DNA from: Rickettsiales bacterium | GTDB lineage: Bacteria; Pseudomonadota; Alphaproteobacteria; TMED127 | Length of the DNA: 17,134 bases | Reading direction: 5' to 3' | Assembly: GCA_002717855.1 (NCBI GenBank) | Contig: PBCD01000018.1 | Span: forward strand, 1-17,134 | Shown here: positions 9,780-16,914 of the stretch, piece by piece | Layout of the letters: every line of letters starts with the position of its first letter | Numbering within the stretch: position 1 is the first letter of the stretch | The notes under the pieces: model-generated | What the model was told of the DNA's origin: nothing | The model's database searches: none | Seen by the model: the letters and a program-made list of their open reading frames with translations, nothing else | Program-made: the position numbers and the translations under genes

Positions 9780-10675
9780 TTATGCTCTGCCATTATCCTC
9801 TCTCTAATCCAGTCATAAGCCGGATGATTTGTCAATTCTTTATGCCAGACAATTTTTGTAAATCTTTTCTCTAATTCTAAAGGAAGTTCAAGCAAAGAGA
9901 AATTGTAAATGTTAGCCAATCTTTTAGCTGTTTTTGAAGGTAACGTTAGTATTAGATCACTGTTTTTAAGAACATTTGGTGACAAAGTAATTAAATCAAT
10001 TCTAACAGAAATATTTCTTTCTAATTCCAGTTGAGTTAGGGCCCTATCTATCGGGGATACTGGGGCACCTGTGGGCGCAACTCTTAAATGTTTAGAGGCT
10101 AGATATTGATCCATAGATAATTTTTTTTCTTTTGAGAATTGATGCTCTTTTCGCATCATGCATAAAAATCTTTCCTCAAATAACACTTTTGAACCAAATC
10201 TTGAAGGAATAGATTCAAATCTTCCAATTGCAAAATCAATTTCATTAAAATCCAAAAGTTTTAAAGCATCATTTCCCTGATCAGAAATTATTGATAACTT
10301 TGAATTTGGTGAATTTTTCTCTAAAAAACTTACTAAGTTTGGAAGAAGTAGCGGACCAATATCATCTGACATGGCTAGGCGAAATAATTTCCTTGACTTG
10401 GATGGATCAAATTTTACATCTGTCAACGTTGATTCCAAACTAGATAAGGCAATCTGTATCGGCAATGACAATTCTACAGCTCTTGGAGTTGGTCTCATTC
10501 CTTTAGGCCCTCTAATAAATAATTCATCTTTCATCAAATATCTAAGCCTATTCAAAGCATTACTCATAGCCGGTTGAGTAATGCCAACTTTTGAACTTGC
10601 TTTAGTAACATTTCTTTCTTCATATAAAGTTCTAAAAACAACTAAAAGATTAAGGTCAAACTTACTAATATTCAT
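9776..10675 (-). CDS. LysR-family transcriptional regulator
   Basis: About 299 residues from the ATG at 10675; an ATG at 10699 would add eight weakly plausible residues (MIYYIIFK). The winged helix-turn-helix covers roughly residues 5-62 (FDLNLLVVFRTLYEERNVTKAS, shown in part: SKVGITQPAMSNALNRL), and is followed by DELFIRGPKGMRPTPRA, a pattern of the NodD/NahR/PcpR branch. The remainder is a periplasmic-binding-like effector domain (about 85-295). The ligand is unknown. The gene is divergent from uppP and overlaps the SDR gene by four bases, so it may control uppP, its own operon, or both. LysR regulators often repress their own transcription, but no clear T-N11-A operator could be picked out in the AT-rich gap. 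Confidence 0.93.
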   Translation of the reverse strand: MNISKFDLNLLVVFRTLYEERNVTKASSKVGITQPAMSNALNRLRYLMKDELFIRGPKGMRPTPRAVELSLPIQIALSSLESTLTDVKFDPSKSRKLFRLAMSDDIGPLLLPNLVSFLEKNSPNSKLSIISDQGNDALKLLDFNEIDFAIGRFESIPSRFGSKVLFEERFLCMMRKEHQFSKEKKLSMDQYLASKHLRVAPTGAPVSPIDRALTQLELERNISVRIDLITLSPNVLKNSDLILTLPSKTAKRLANIYNFSLLELPLELEKRFTKIVWHKELTNHPAYDWIRERIMAEHK

Positions 10676-10750
10676 TTTAAAAATAATATAATATATCAAT
10701 ATTCTTTAATACTATATAACAAAAAAATTAAATATGCTAATATTTTAATA
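10676..10750. promoter_or_regulatory. Divergent LysR / uppP intergenic region
   Basis: This 75-base stretch lies between two divergent starts and must hold their promoters unless these sit inside genes. It is almost pure A/T. TATATA (10713-10718) is a possible plus-strand -10 box, but no convincing -35 box lies at the right distance. A short inverted repeat, AATAT-GCTA-ATATT (10731-10744), is close to the uppP start. Both could arise by chance at this base composition. Confidence 0.3.
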
Positions 10751-11602
10751 ATGTATGTGCTTATTGCTTTATATTGTTTAATTCAGGGATTCACTGAATT
10801 TTTGCCTGTAAGTTCACAAGCACATTTAATAGTATTTAACAATTTTTACGAGTTGGAACTCAATGGATTATCAATGAGAAGTTTAAATATTATGGCGCAT
10901 TTTGGTTCACTTTTGGCTATCATTACTTATTATTTTAGAGATTGTATTACACTTATTCTCTCAGTCAAAAATTTTTTTCAAAGCTACTTAGATCCTAACA
11001 CTATTCTTCTCAAAAGTATTATTTACGCCAGTTTACCTCTCTTTTTTATTGGTTACTTTGCTGCTAATCAAATATCTGAGAATTTTTTAGAGTCTCTTGT
11101 TGTTATAGGATGGATTTCCATTATATTTGGTATTCTTCTTTATTTTGTTGATAAATACTGCTTGAGAATTAAACATCTGGACAGAATTAATTTAACATCC
11201 TCATTAGCAATTGGTTTTTTTCAATCCTTAGCAATAGTTCCTGGGTTTAGCAGGTCGGGAGCTGTATTAACAATAATGAGATTCTTTGGTTTCACAAGAT
11301 CAGATTCTGTAAAGTTTTCAAACTTGTTAAGCATACCAGCGATTGGCGGTGCAACTATTTATCTCATACTCAATTTAGAAACTGTAGGTAATAATCCAAT
11401 TGAATTTTTTAATTTTTATAATGTGTTAATTATTTTGTTAAGTTTTTCATTTTCGATATTTTTTATTCATTTTTTAGTTAGCTGGGTGCAAAAATCTTCT
11501 TTGGCTGTGTTTATGTGGTACAGAATAATATTTGGCATATTTATTATTATATATTCAAATATAGATCTAAGTTATATAAGTTGGAATGATTACCTCCAAT
11601 GA
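10751..11602 (+). CDS. uppP: Undecaprenyl-diphosphate phosphatase
   Basis: Integral inner-membrane enzyme (BacA/UppP family) that removes one phosphate from undecaprenyl diphosphate, renewing the lipid carrier used for peptidoglycan and surface polysaccharides. Both family motifs are present: QGFTEFLPVSSQAHL (Q12-x3-E16, the (E/Q)xxxE variant, and H25) and PGFSRSG (164-170, with R168 matching E. coli R174). The 283 residues contain about seven or eight hydrophobic segments, as expected. The ATG follows an A/T-only leader with no Shine-Dalgarno sequence. Its last 36 bases overlap the 3' end of the converging NDUFA9-like gene. Over-expression of this family gives bacitracin resistance, but its role here is housekeeping. 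Confidence 0.95.
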   Translation: MYVLIALYCLIQGFTEFLPVSSQAHLIVFNNFYELELNGLSMRSLNIMAHFGSLLAIITYYFRDCITLILSVKNFFQSYLDPNTILLKSIIYASLPLFFIGYFAANQISENFLESLVVIGWISIIFGILLYFVDKYCLRIKHLDRINLTSSLAIGFFQSLAIVPGFSRSGAVLTIMRFFGFTRSDSVKFSNLLSIPAIGGATIYLILNLETVGNNPIEFFNFYNVLIILLSFSFSIFFIHFLVSWVQKSSLAVFMWYRIIFGIFIIIYSNIDLSYISWNDYLQ

Positions 11603-12526
11603 TTTGGGATTTCTAACATATTTTGACAAATTGAAATAACCTTTTTTTGAAACATTGTCTTTTTTTAATAGTAAGACTTGATCTTTGGTGAGTGGTGGTT
11701 GCGGAAATTTCTCCATAAAAAAAGCTAAAAGATTTGCTGCAAAAAATGGTACTGGTATTAACAATCTTTTAATTTTTTTATATTTTAATATTATTTTAAT
11801 TATTTCTTTAAAAGTCAAAATATTGGGGCCAGCAAGATTAAATGTTTTAGATTTAAGATTTACTGTTTTCAAAATAAATTCTGCTAAATCCCCTACATAT
11901 ATTGGTTGAAATAAAGTACCTTCAGAAAAGTTAAGAATTGGAAAAAACTTGTTTTTAAAAATAATTTTTGGGTCACCAATAATTGGAAGGAATGGTGAAA
12001 AATTCGATATGGTAGAAAATAGATTAACAAAATTGTCTTCTTTTCCGAATACAACACTTGGTCTAATAATAGTAGCATCTGGATATTCAAACTTTAAATT
12101 TTTCTCTCCTTGAAATTTTGATTTTGCATAATTTGATTCCAGATTTGATTCAACGCCCAGTGCTGAAAGATGTATCAAATTTCCTACTCCTTGGTTTTTT
12201 GATGATCTTGCAATAATACCGGGTAGTTGACTGTGAACAAAATCAAATTTTTGTAATTTATTTTCATATAATATTCCAATCAGATTTATAACAATGTCCG
12301 AACCATTAATAATTTCGCTAATATTTTTTTCAGAAAAATTATTTAGCTTCCCAATTTCTACTTGACCTAAATTACCCAAAAATTTTACATTTTTAAATTT
12401 TTTAGTGTTTCTGGAAACTATTTTTATAGTACATGAAAATTGTGAAAATTTAGAAATTAAGTACTTACCTATAAAACCTGAACCTCCAAAGATCACAATT
12501 TTTTTTCCGTCAAGACTTATACTCAT
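11567..12526 (-). CDS. Complex I NDUFA9-like NAD(P)-binding protein
   Basis: An atypical extended SDR related to the mitochondrial complex I 39-kDa subunit NDUFA9, typical of alphaproteobacteria and their mitochondrial relatives. In 319 residues it shows the Rossmann loop FGGSGFIG (13-20), HLSALGVES (119-127), YAKSK (133-137), IRPSVVFG (154-161), QPIYVGDLA (207-215), the hydrophobic PVPFFAANLLAFF, and the family signature PPLTKDQVLLLKKDNV. In mitochondria NDUFA9 binds NADPH and stabilises complex I; in bacteria the role is less clear, and a ubiquinone- or membrane-linked function is only inferred. It stands alone on the minus strand, convergent and overlapping with uppP, and divergent from rnd. 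The start MSISLDGKK fits the family. Confidence 0.9.
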   Translation of the reverse strand: MSISLDGKKIVIFGGSGFIGKYLISKFSQFSCTIKIVSRNTKKFKNVKFLGNLGQVEIGKLNNFSEKNISEIINGSDIVINLIGILYENKLQKFDFVHSQLPGIIARSSKNQGVGNLIHLSALGVESNLESNYAKSKFQGEKNLKFEYPDATIIRPSVVFGKEDNFVNLFSTISNFSPFLPIIGDPKIIFKNKFFPILNFSEGTLFQPIYVGDLAEFILKTVNLKSKTFNLAGPNILTFKEIIKIILKYKKIKRLLIPVPFFAANLLAFFMEKFPQPPLTKDQVLLLKKDNVSKKGYFNLSKYVRNPKSLEVIIPTYIT

Positions 12527-12594
12527 AAAAATATCTGGTTAATTTAATGATAAAGTTGTATTTTGCTAATTAAATATAAACTTTTTAATTATAA
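12527..12594. promoter_or_regulatory. Divergent NDUFA9-like / rnd intergenic region
   Basis: The 68-base gap separates divergent starts and is the likely promoter site for the seven-gene rnd-to-ptsN operon. A TATAAA (12575-12580) could serve as a plus-strand -10 box, giving a leader of only about eight bases, but no good -35 box is seen. A perfect 7-base inverted repeat, AATTAAA (12568-12574) and TTTAATT (12584-12590), flanks it and could be an operator or chance. Confidence 0.3.
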
Positions 12595-13245
12595 ATGAAA
12601 TCATTAAAATTAAACAATAAAGATTTTTATATCTATGAAAATGACTTACCACGAGATTTTAGCCCTGGAGTTTCTGTAGCTATTGATTCTGAAACCACTG
12701 GTCTTTCATTAGTAAGAGATCGGCTTTGCTTGTTACAACTTTCCTTCGAAAAAAATAGTTGTCACATAGTCAAATTTGATTCAGATTTCTTTAAAAAAAA
12801 TACTTCTCCTCAAAATTTAGTTAAATTATTAAAAGACGACAAGGTAGAAAAAATTTTTCACTATGCTAGATTTGACTTAGCAATGATAAAAAAATTCTTA
12901 CAGATTGAATGCAAAAATATCTTCTGTACAAAAATAGCATCTCGACTAGTTAGAACATATACAGATAGACATGGGCTAAAAGAGCTTTGTAAAGAACTTT
13001 TAGAAATTGAATTAAATAAGACACAACAATCTTCTGATTGGTCTCAAAGTACCCTTTCGAATAATCAAATCAAATATGCTGGTTCAGATGTATTTTATCT
13101 TATTGATATAAAAAATAAATTGATTGAAATGCTAGAAAGAGAAAATAGATTAGATTTGGCATATAAAATATTTGATTTTATTAGCACTAGAGTAGACCTA
13201 GATTTGCTGGGCTGGGAACAAAGCGATATATTCTCACATTCTTAA
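12595..13245 (+). CDS. rnd: Ribonuclease D-like 3'-5' exonuclease
   Basis: A DEDDy 3'-5' exoribonuclease involved in trimming tRNA and other small RNA ends. The catalytic residues are visible: D31 and E33 in AIDSETTGL, D94 in HYARFD, and Y161-x3-D165 in YAGSD. At 216 residues it has only the exonuclease domain and no HRDC domains, unlike E. coli RNase D (375 aa) but like the short alphaproteobacterial form, which is regularly found before kdsD and lptC. It is the first gene of the plus-strand operon; kdsD starts one base after its stop (TAA-A-ATG). The link to LPS genes appears to be conserved location, not shared function. Confidence 0.92.
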   Translation: MKSLKLNNKDFYIYENDLPRDFSPGVSVAIDSETTGLSLVRDRLCLLQLSFEKNSCHIVKFDSDFFKKNTSPQNLVKLLKDDKVEKIFHYARFDLAMIKKFLQIECKNIFCTKIASRLVRTYTDRHGLKELCKELLEIELNKTQQSSDWSQSTLSNNQIKYAGSDVFYLIDIKNKLIEMLERENRLDLAYKIFDFISTRVDLDLLGWEQSDIFSHS

Positions 13246-13246
13246 A

Positions 13247-14191
13247 ATGATTGAAATTCAAACTGGAAAAATTGTAATAGACACCGAAATAGAAGCTCTA
13301 GTCAAATTGAGAGATTCCCTTTCTAAAAATTTTAAAGAAGCAATTGATATTTTAAAAAAAACTAGAGGAAAAATAGTAGTTTCTGGAATTGGAAAAAGCG
13401 GTCACATAGCAAAAAAAATATCATCAACACTTTCCTCAGTTGGTTCATCCTCATTTTTTATTCATCCTTCAGAAGCAAATCATGGTGATCTTGGAATGAT
13501 AACAAAAGATGAATGTGTTATAATAATTTCAAATTCTGGTGAAACAGTAGAATTATTTAATATAATTTTACATTGTAAAAAGCTGAAAGTTCCAATCATC
13601 TCAATTACAAGTGAAGGTAAAAGTACATTGGCAAAAAAAAGTAATATATGTTTGGAAATTCCTAAAAATATTGAAGCATGCCCACTAGAGTTAGCTCCAA
13701 CAAGTTCAACTACCGCTTCATTGGTCTTAGGAGATGCGTTGGCGATAACACTTTTAGAAAAAAACGATTTCACAAAAAAAAAATTTTCAGCTTTGCACCC
13801 AGGCGGGAAATTAGGAAGGTTACTTTTAAGAGTTAAAGATATAATGAAAGTTGGAAATGAAATACCTATTGTTAAAAAAAGCCAAGAAATGGGAGAAGCT
13901 TTAATTGAGATTACTTCAAAAGGTCTTGGTTGCGTAGGAATAATATCAGAAGAATCTGGAGATTTATTAGGAATAATAACCGATGGCGACTTAAGGAGAC
14001 ATATGGACAAAAAATTTTTAGAAAAAAAAATTGAAAATGTAATGACTAAAAATCCTAAAACTTTAAACGGAAATGAACTAATAGCTGATGCTTTAAACCT
14101 TATGAATAAGGAGTCAATAACAAACTTCTTCATAACTGAAAAAATGAAACCTGTTGGTGTTTTACATGTTCATAATATTTTAAAATTTTAA
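13247..14191 (+). CDS. kdsD: D-arabinose 5-phosphate isomerase
   Basis: Cytoplasmic enzyme that converts ribulose 5-phosphate to arabinose 5-phosphate, the first step towards Kdo, the inner-core sugar of LPS (KdsD/KpsF/GutQ family). The 314 residues comprise a SIS sugar-isomerase domain (about 40-175, with GKSGH, SNSGET and ELAPTSSTT) and two CBS domains (about 197-252 and 262-314). K50, E102, E143 and H184 all lie at a constant offset of 9 from the E. coli KdsD catalytic residues as I recall them (K59, E111, E152, H193), so the site is intact. The gene is one base after rnd and one base before lptC. A 10-base A tract (13774-13783) lies inside the coding region without breaking the frame. Confidence 0.95.
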   Translation: MIEIQTGKIVIDTEIEALVKLRDSLSKNFKEAIDILKKTRGKIVVSGIGKSGHIAKKISSTLSSVGSSSFFIHPSEANHGDLGMITKDECVIIISNSGETVELFNIILHCKKLKVPIISITSEGKSTLAKKSNICLEIPKNIEACPLELAPTSSTTASLVLGDALAITLLEKNDFTKKKFSALHPGGKLGRLLLRVKDIMKVGNEIPIVKKSQEMGEALIEITSKGLGCVGIISEESGDLLGIITDGDLRRHMDKKFLEKKIENVMTKNPKTLNGNELIADALNLMNKESITNFFITEKMKPVGVLHVHNILKF

Positions 14192-14192
14192 A

Positions 14193-14762
14193 ATGAGTTT
14201 AGATTATAGTTTTTATATTAATTCTCTTAAAAAAATACTTTTTTTTATTTCATTTATTCTTTTAATTTCAATGTTTGTTAATAAAACAGTAAAAAAGTTT
14301 AACCACAAAGAATTAAATTTTGATATTGTAACAACAAGTGAAGAACAAGTAGTAATTAGTCCAAAGTTTATTGGTCTAGATAAAAATAAAAAACCATTTA
14401 CTATTAGGGCTGAGAAAGCAAAGAAAGATTCAAATAATGAAAATCTTTACAAATTGGATATGCCTTCTGGAGAAATTATTAATAGTGAAGGTAAAAAAAT
14501 TTTTGTTGAGAGTAAATATGGAAATTTTGATCAAAAAAATCAAAAAATTTTTTTATATGAAAACGTTCAACTGAACAACATAGATGGTTTATCGTTTAAG
14601 ACTCAATCTGCCAACATAGATCTCAATACTAACAATATTTTTGGGAGTAGTGAAATTATAGGTAAAAATAATAAAGGAAATATTCGGTCTAAAGGCTTTT
14701 CAATAACTGAAGAAGGAAATAAGATAATTTTTACTGGAAATACAAATCTTAAGATTAAATAA
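14193..14762 (+). CDS. lptC: LPS export protein LptC
   Basis: LptC is the inner-membrane-anchored periplasmic part of the LPS transport bridge; it takes LPS from the LptBFG transporter and passes it to LptA. The 189-residue protein has one N-terminal membrane anchor (about 13-30, ILFFISFILLISMFV) followed by a beta-rich domain with repeated short strands (for example KFIGLDKNKKPFTIRAEKA, GEIINSEGKKIFVESKYG and NFDQKNQKIFLYENV). Sequence similarity in this family is low, so the call relies on topology, the jellyroll-type repeat pattern, and location between kdsD and lptA. Start ATG is one base after the kdsD stop and lacks a Shine-Dalgarno sequence. Confidence 0.88.
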   Translation: MSLDYSFYINSLKKILFFISFILLISMFVNKTVKKFNHKELNFDIVTTSEEQVVISPKFIGLDKNKKPFTIRAEKAKKDSNNENLYKLDMPSGEIINSEGKKIFVESKYGNFDQKNQKIFLYENVQLNNIDGLSFKTQSANIDLNTNNIFGSSEIIGKNNKGNIRSKGFSITEEGNKIIFTGNTNLKIK

Positions 14763-14765
14763 ATT

Positions 14766-15587
14766 ATGAAAATAATATTACTAAATTTCTTCATTTTCGT
14801 ACTAGGAAATTGTCTTTTGCAAAAACAATTATTTTCGGCAAATGAAAATGATATTGATAAAACCCCCATTGAAATTTACGCTGAAGGGGGAATCGAATGG
14901 AATAAAAATAAAAAAGTTTATATTGCAAAAAAAAATGCAGAAGCAATAAAAGGAAAATTAAAAGTACGAGCAGATTTACTTGAAGCTTTTTATGACGAAA
15001 ATTCTGATAAAAACAGTGACATAAGAATCTTAAACGCCCTTGGAAATGTTTTAATTAACGATAATGAAACAATTATTAGAGGAGGTAAAAAAGCATCTTA
15101 CAACATAAAAAAAGAACACTTCATTGTATTTGGAAAAAAAATAAGTTTAATTTCTAAAAGCGATAGTGTTTCATCAAATCGTAAACTTGAGTTTTGGAAA
15201 AAAAAAAATATAGCTATTGCAACTGGACAGGCAGAAGCCATTAGAGAATCAAAGTACAAAATTAACGCTGATAAACTTGTAACCCATTTAGAAACACTAG
15301 AAAACGGAGATTATGAAATAAAAAAAATAATAGCTTACAATAAAGTTATAATAAAAACTGACAATGAGATAGCATATAGTGACAAAGCGTTATATAATAA
15401 AAATTCAGAAATTTGCAAATTATTTGGAAACGTAAAACTTAAAAAAGGTGAAAGTTTTCTTACTGGTGAGTATGCTGAAATGAATTTAAAAAATGGTATT
15501 AGTAAACTCTTACCTTATCCTGGTAATAAAATTAAAGAACAAGAAAATAGAGTTAAGGCACTTATAAACACAGATAAAAATGAATGA
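14766..15587 (+). CDS. lptA: LPS transport periplasmic protein LptA (OstA-like), duplicated
   Basis: Periplasmic LptA links LptC to LptD and forms the filament along which LPS crosses the periplasm. The N-terminus (about 1-25) looks like a signal peptide with cleavage near FSA-NEN; C16 is preceded by LGN, which is not a good lipobox. The protein, 273 aa, is clearly longer than E. coli LptA (185 aa). Two similar units can be aligned by eye: about 42-128 and 140-225, sharing AEAI, a later AD-x-L, A-x-x-NV-x-I, N-E-T/I, A-x-YN and FG spacing; a partial further unit follows. An 11-base A tract (15198-15208) encodes K145-N148. The stop codon overlaps the lptB start by eight bases. Confidence 0.85.
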   Translation: MKIILLNFFIFVLGNCLLQKQLFSANENDIDKTPIEIYAEGGIEWNKNKKVYIAKKNAEAIKGKLKVRADLLEAFYDENSDKNSDIRILNALGNVLINDNETIIRGGKKASYNIKKEHFIVFGKKISLISKSDSVSSNRKLEFWKKKNIAIATGQAEAIRESKYKINADKLVTHLETLENGDYEIKKIIAYNKVIIKTDNEIAYSDKALYNKNSEICKLFGNVKLKKGESFLTGEYAEMNLKNGISKLLPYPGNKIKEQENRVKALINTDKNE

Positions 15588-16332
15588 TATTCAGAAACCT
15601 TTCTTAGCAGTCTCTAATCAAGGATTAAAAGCTAACAACATATCAAAATATTTCGAGAAAAAACGAATTTTAAATGATATATCTCTTGAACTAAAAAAAG
15701 GAGAATCTGTTGCAATTCTTGGCCCAAACGGAGCAGGAAAAACAACTTTGTTTTATATTCTTATGGGTTTAATGAAACCTGATTTCGGTGAGATTTTTTT
15801 GCACAATAAAAAAATAACAAAACTTCCGATGTATAGAAGAGCCAAACTTGGCCTTGGGTATTTACCTCAAGAATCGTCAGTTTTCAGAGGTCTAAATGTT
15901 GAAGAAAATATTATGTCTATTCTTCAGATTTCGAAGGATAATGAAATTGAACAAAATCAAGATCTAGAAAAATTATTGAGTGAATTTGGCATTGAACATT
16001 TAAGATTCGCCTCATCACTGTCTCTTTCAGGAGGTGAAAGAAGAAGGCTTGAAATAGCAAGATGTCTAGCTTCTAAGCCAAATTTTATTTTACTTGACGA
16101 ACCGCTAGCAGGAATTGATCCTATAGCTGTAAATGAAATAAAGGAACTAATTTCTAATTTAAAGCAAAGAAATATTGGTCTATTAATAACTGATCACAAT
16201 GTCCGAAGCACTTTGGAAATGGTTGACAGGGCATATATTATTTATGATGGTAGAGTGATTTCTGAAGGAACGCCTAATACTATTATAAACAACAATGAAG
16301 TTCGAAGAGTTTATCTTGGTGATTCATTTTAA
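15580..16332 (+). CDS. lptB: LPS export ABC transporter ATP-binding protein LptB
   Basis: Cytoplasmic ATPase that powers extraction of LPS from the inner membrane together with LptF and LptG (not in this window). The 250 residues contain Walker A GPNGAGKT (48-55), the Q-loop Q97 in YLPQESS, the signature LSGGE (149-153), Walker B FILLDE (169-174), the H-loop H206 in ITDHN, and the LptB hallmark YLGDSF at the very end (245-250). That ending separates LptB from other ABC ATPases such as LivF. The start overlaps the lptA stop by eight bases, consistent with coupled translation. In many proteobacteria rpoN follows; here hpf follows after five bases instead. Confidence 0.97.
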   Translation: MNDIQKPFLAVSNQGLKANNISKYFEKKRILNDISLELKKGESVAILGPNGAGKTTLFYILMGLMKPDFGEIFLHNKKITKLPMYRRAKLGLGYLPQESSVFRGLNVEENIMSILQISKDNEIEQNQDLEKLLSEFGIEHLRFASSLSLSGGERRRLEIARCLASKPNFILLDEPLAGIDPIAVNEIKELISNLKQRNIGLLITDHNVRSTLEMVDRAYIIYDGRVISEGTPNTIINNNEVRRVYLGDSF

Positions 16333-16337
16333 ATCTT

Positions 16338-16913
16338 ATGGATAATATTTTAATTTCAGGAAAACAAACAAAATTAGGAAAAGCACTTACTGAGTATGTT
16401 TCTAATAATCTTCACTCCTCTCTTACAAAATATTTTAAATCTTTTGTTTCAGCTAATGTACTTTTTTCTAAAAGCAACAACAATTTTAATTGTGAAGTGA
16501 ATATTCATGTTGAAAAGACAACATACGTTCAAAGTCAGGGCACTAGTAATGACGCTTATGGATCATTCAACATAGCTAACGAAAAAATTAAAAAGAGAAT
16601 AAGAAGATACCATAAGAAATTAAATGATCATAGAATTCGTTCTAAAAAATCAATAAAAAATAATGCATACCAATATATTATTAAAAATCCAGAAAGTTCA
16701 AAAAATAAAGAAGAAATCGATAATCCGTTAATTATAGCAGAAACAGAATTTCTAATTAAGACATTGTCTGTTAGTGAAGCTCTTATGCTGATGGAATTAA
16801 ACGATCAAAATGTTATTTTCTTTAGAAATCAACAAAATAAAAGATTAAACGTATTGTACAAAAGAAATGACGGAAACATTGGCTGGATTGATTCAAAATC
16901 TGTAAAAAATTAA
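16338..16913 (+). CDS. hpf: Ribosome hibernation promoting factor, long form
   Basis: HPF binds the decoding centre of idle ribosomes and the long form joins them into 100S dimers. The 191 residues contain an N-terminal S30AE domain (about 1-100, starting ILISGKQTKLGKALTEYV), a lysine-rich linker (about 101-130), and the C-terminal dimerisation domain (about 131-188, with TLSVSEALMLMEL, FFRN and NVLYKRNDGNIGWID). This fits the long form found in alphaproteobacteria, rather than the short ~95 aa HPF of E. coli. It sits five bases after lptB, with no Shine-Dalgarno sequence, and ptsN begins one base after its stop. Confidence 0.93.
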   Translation: MDNILISGKQTKLGKALTEYVSNNLHSSLTKYFKSFVSANVLFSKSNNNFNCEVNIHVEKTTYVQSQGTSNDAYGSFNIANEKIKKRIRRYHKKLNDHRIRSKKSIKNNAYQYIIKNPESSKNKEEIDNPLIIAETEFLIKTLSVSEALMLMELNDQNVIFFRNQQNKRLNVLYKRNDGNIGWIDSKSVKN

Positions 16914-16914
16914 A

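Noticed and set aside
13480..14133. Long antisense open frame (about 217 codons) opposite kdsD, and a similar one opposite pheT (1731-2330)
   Set aside because: They have low-complexity, Phe/Ser/Ile-rich translations with no recognisable domain, and lie entirely opposite well-conserved genes; such frames are expected in AT-rich DNA.
14766..14840. LptA as a lipoprotein acylated at C16
   Set aside because: The residue before the Cys is Asn, which does not fit the lipobox; LptA family members are soluble periplasmic proteins.
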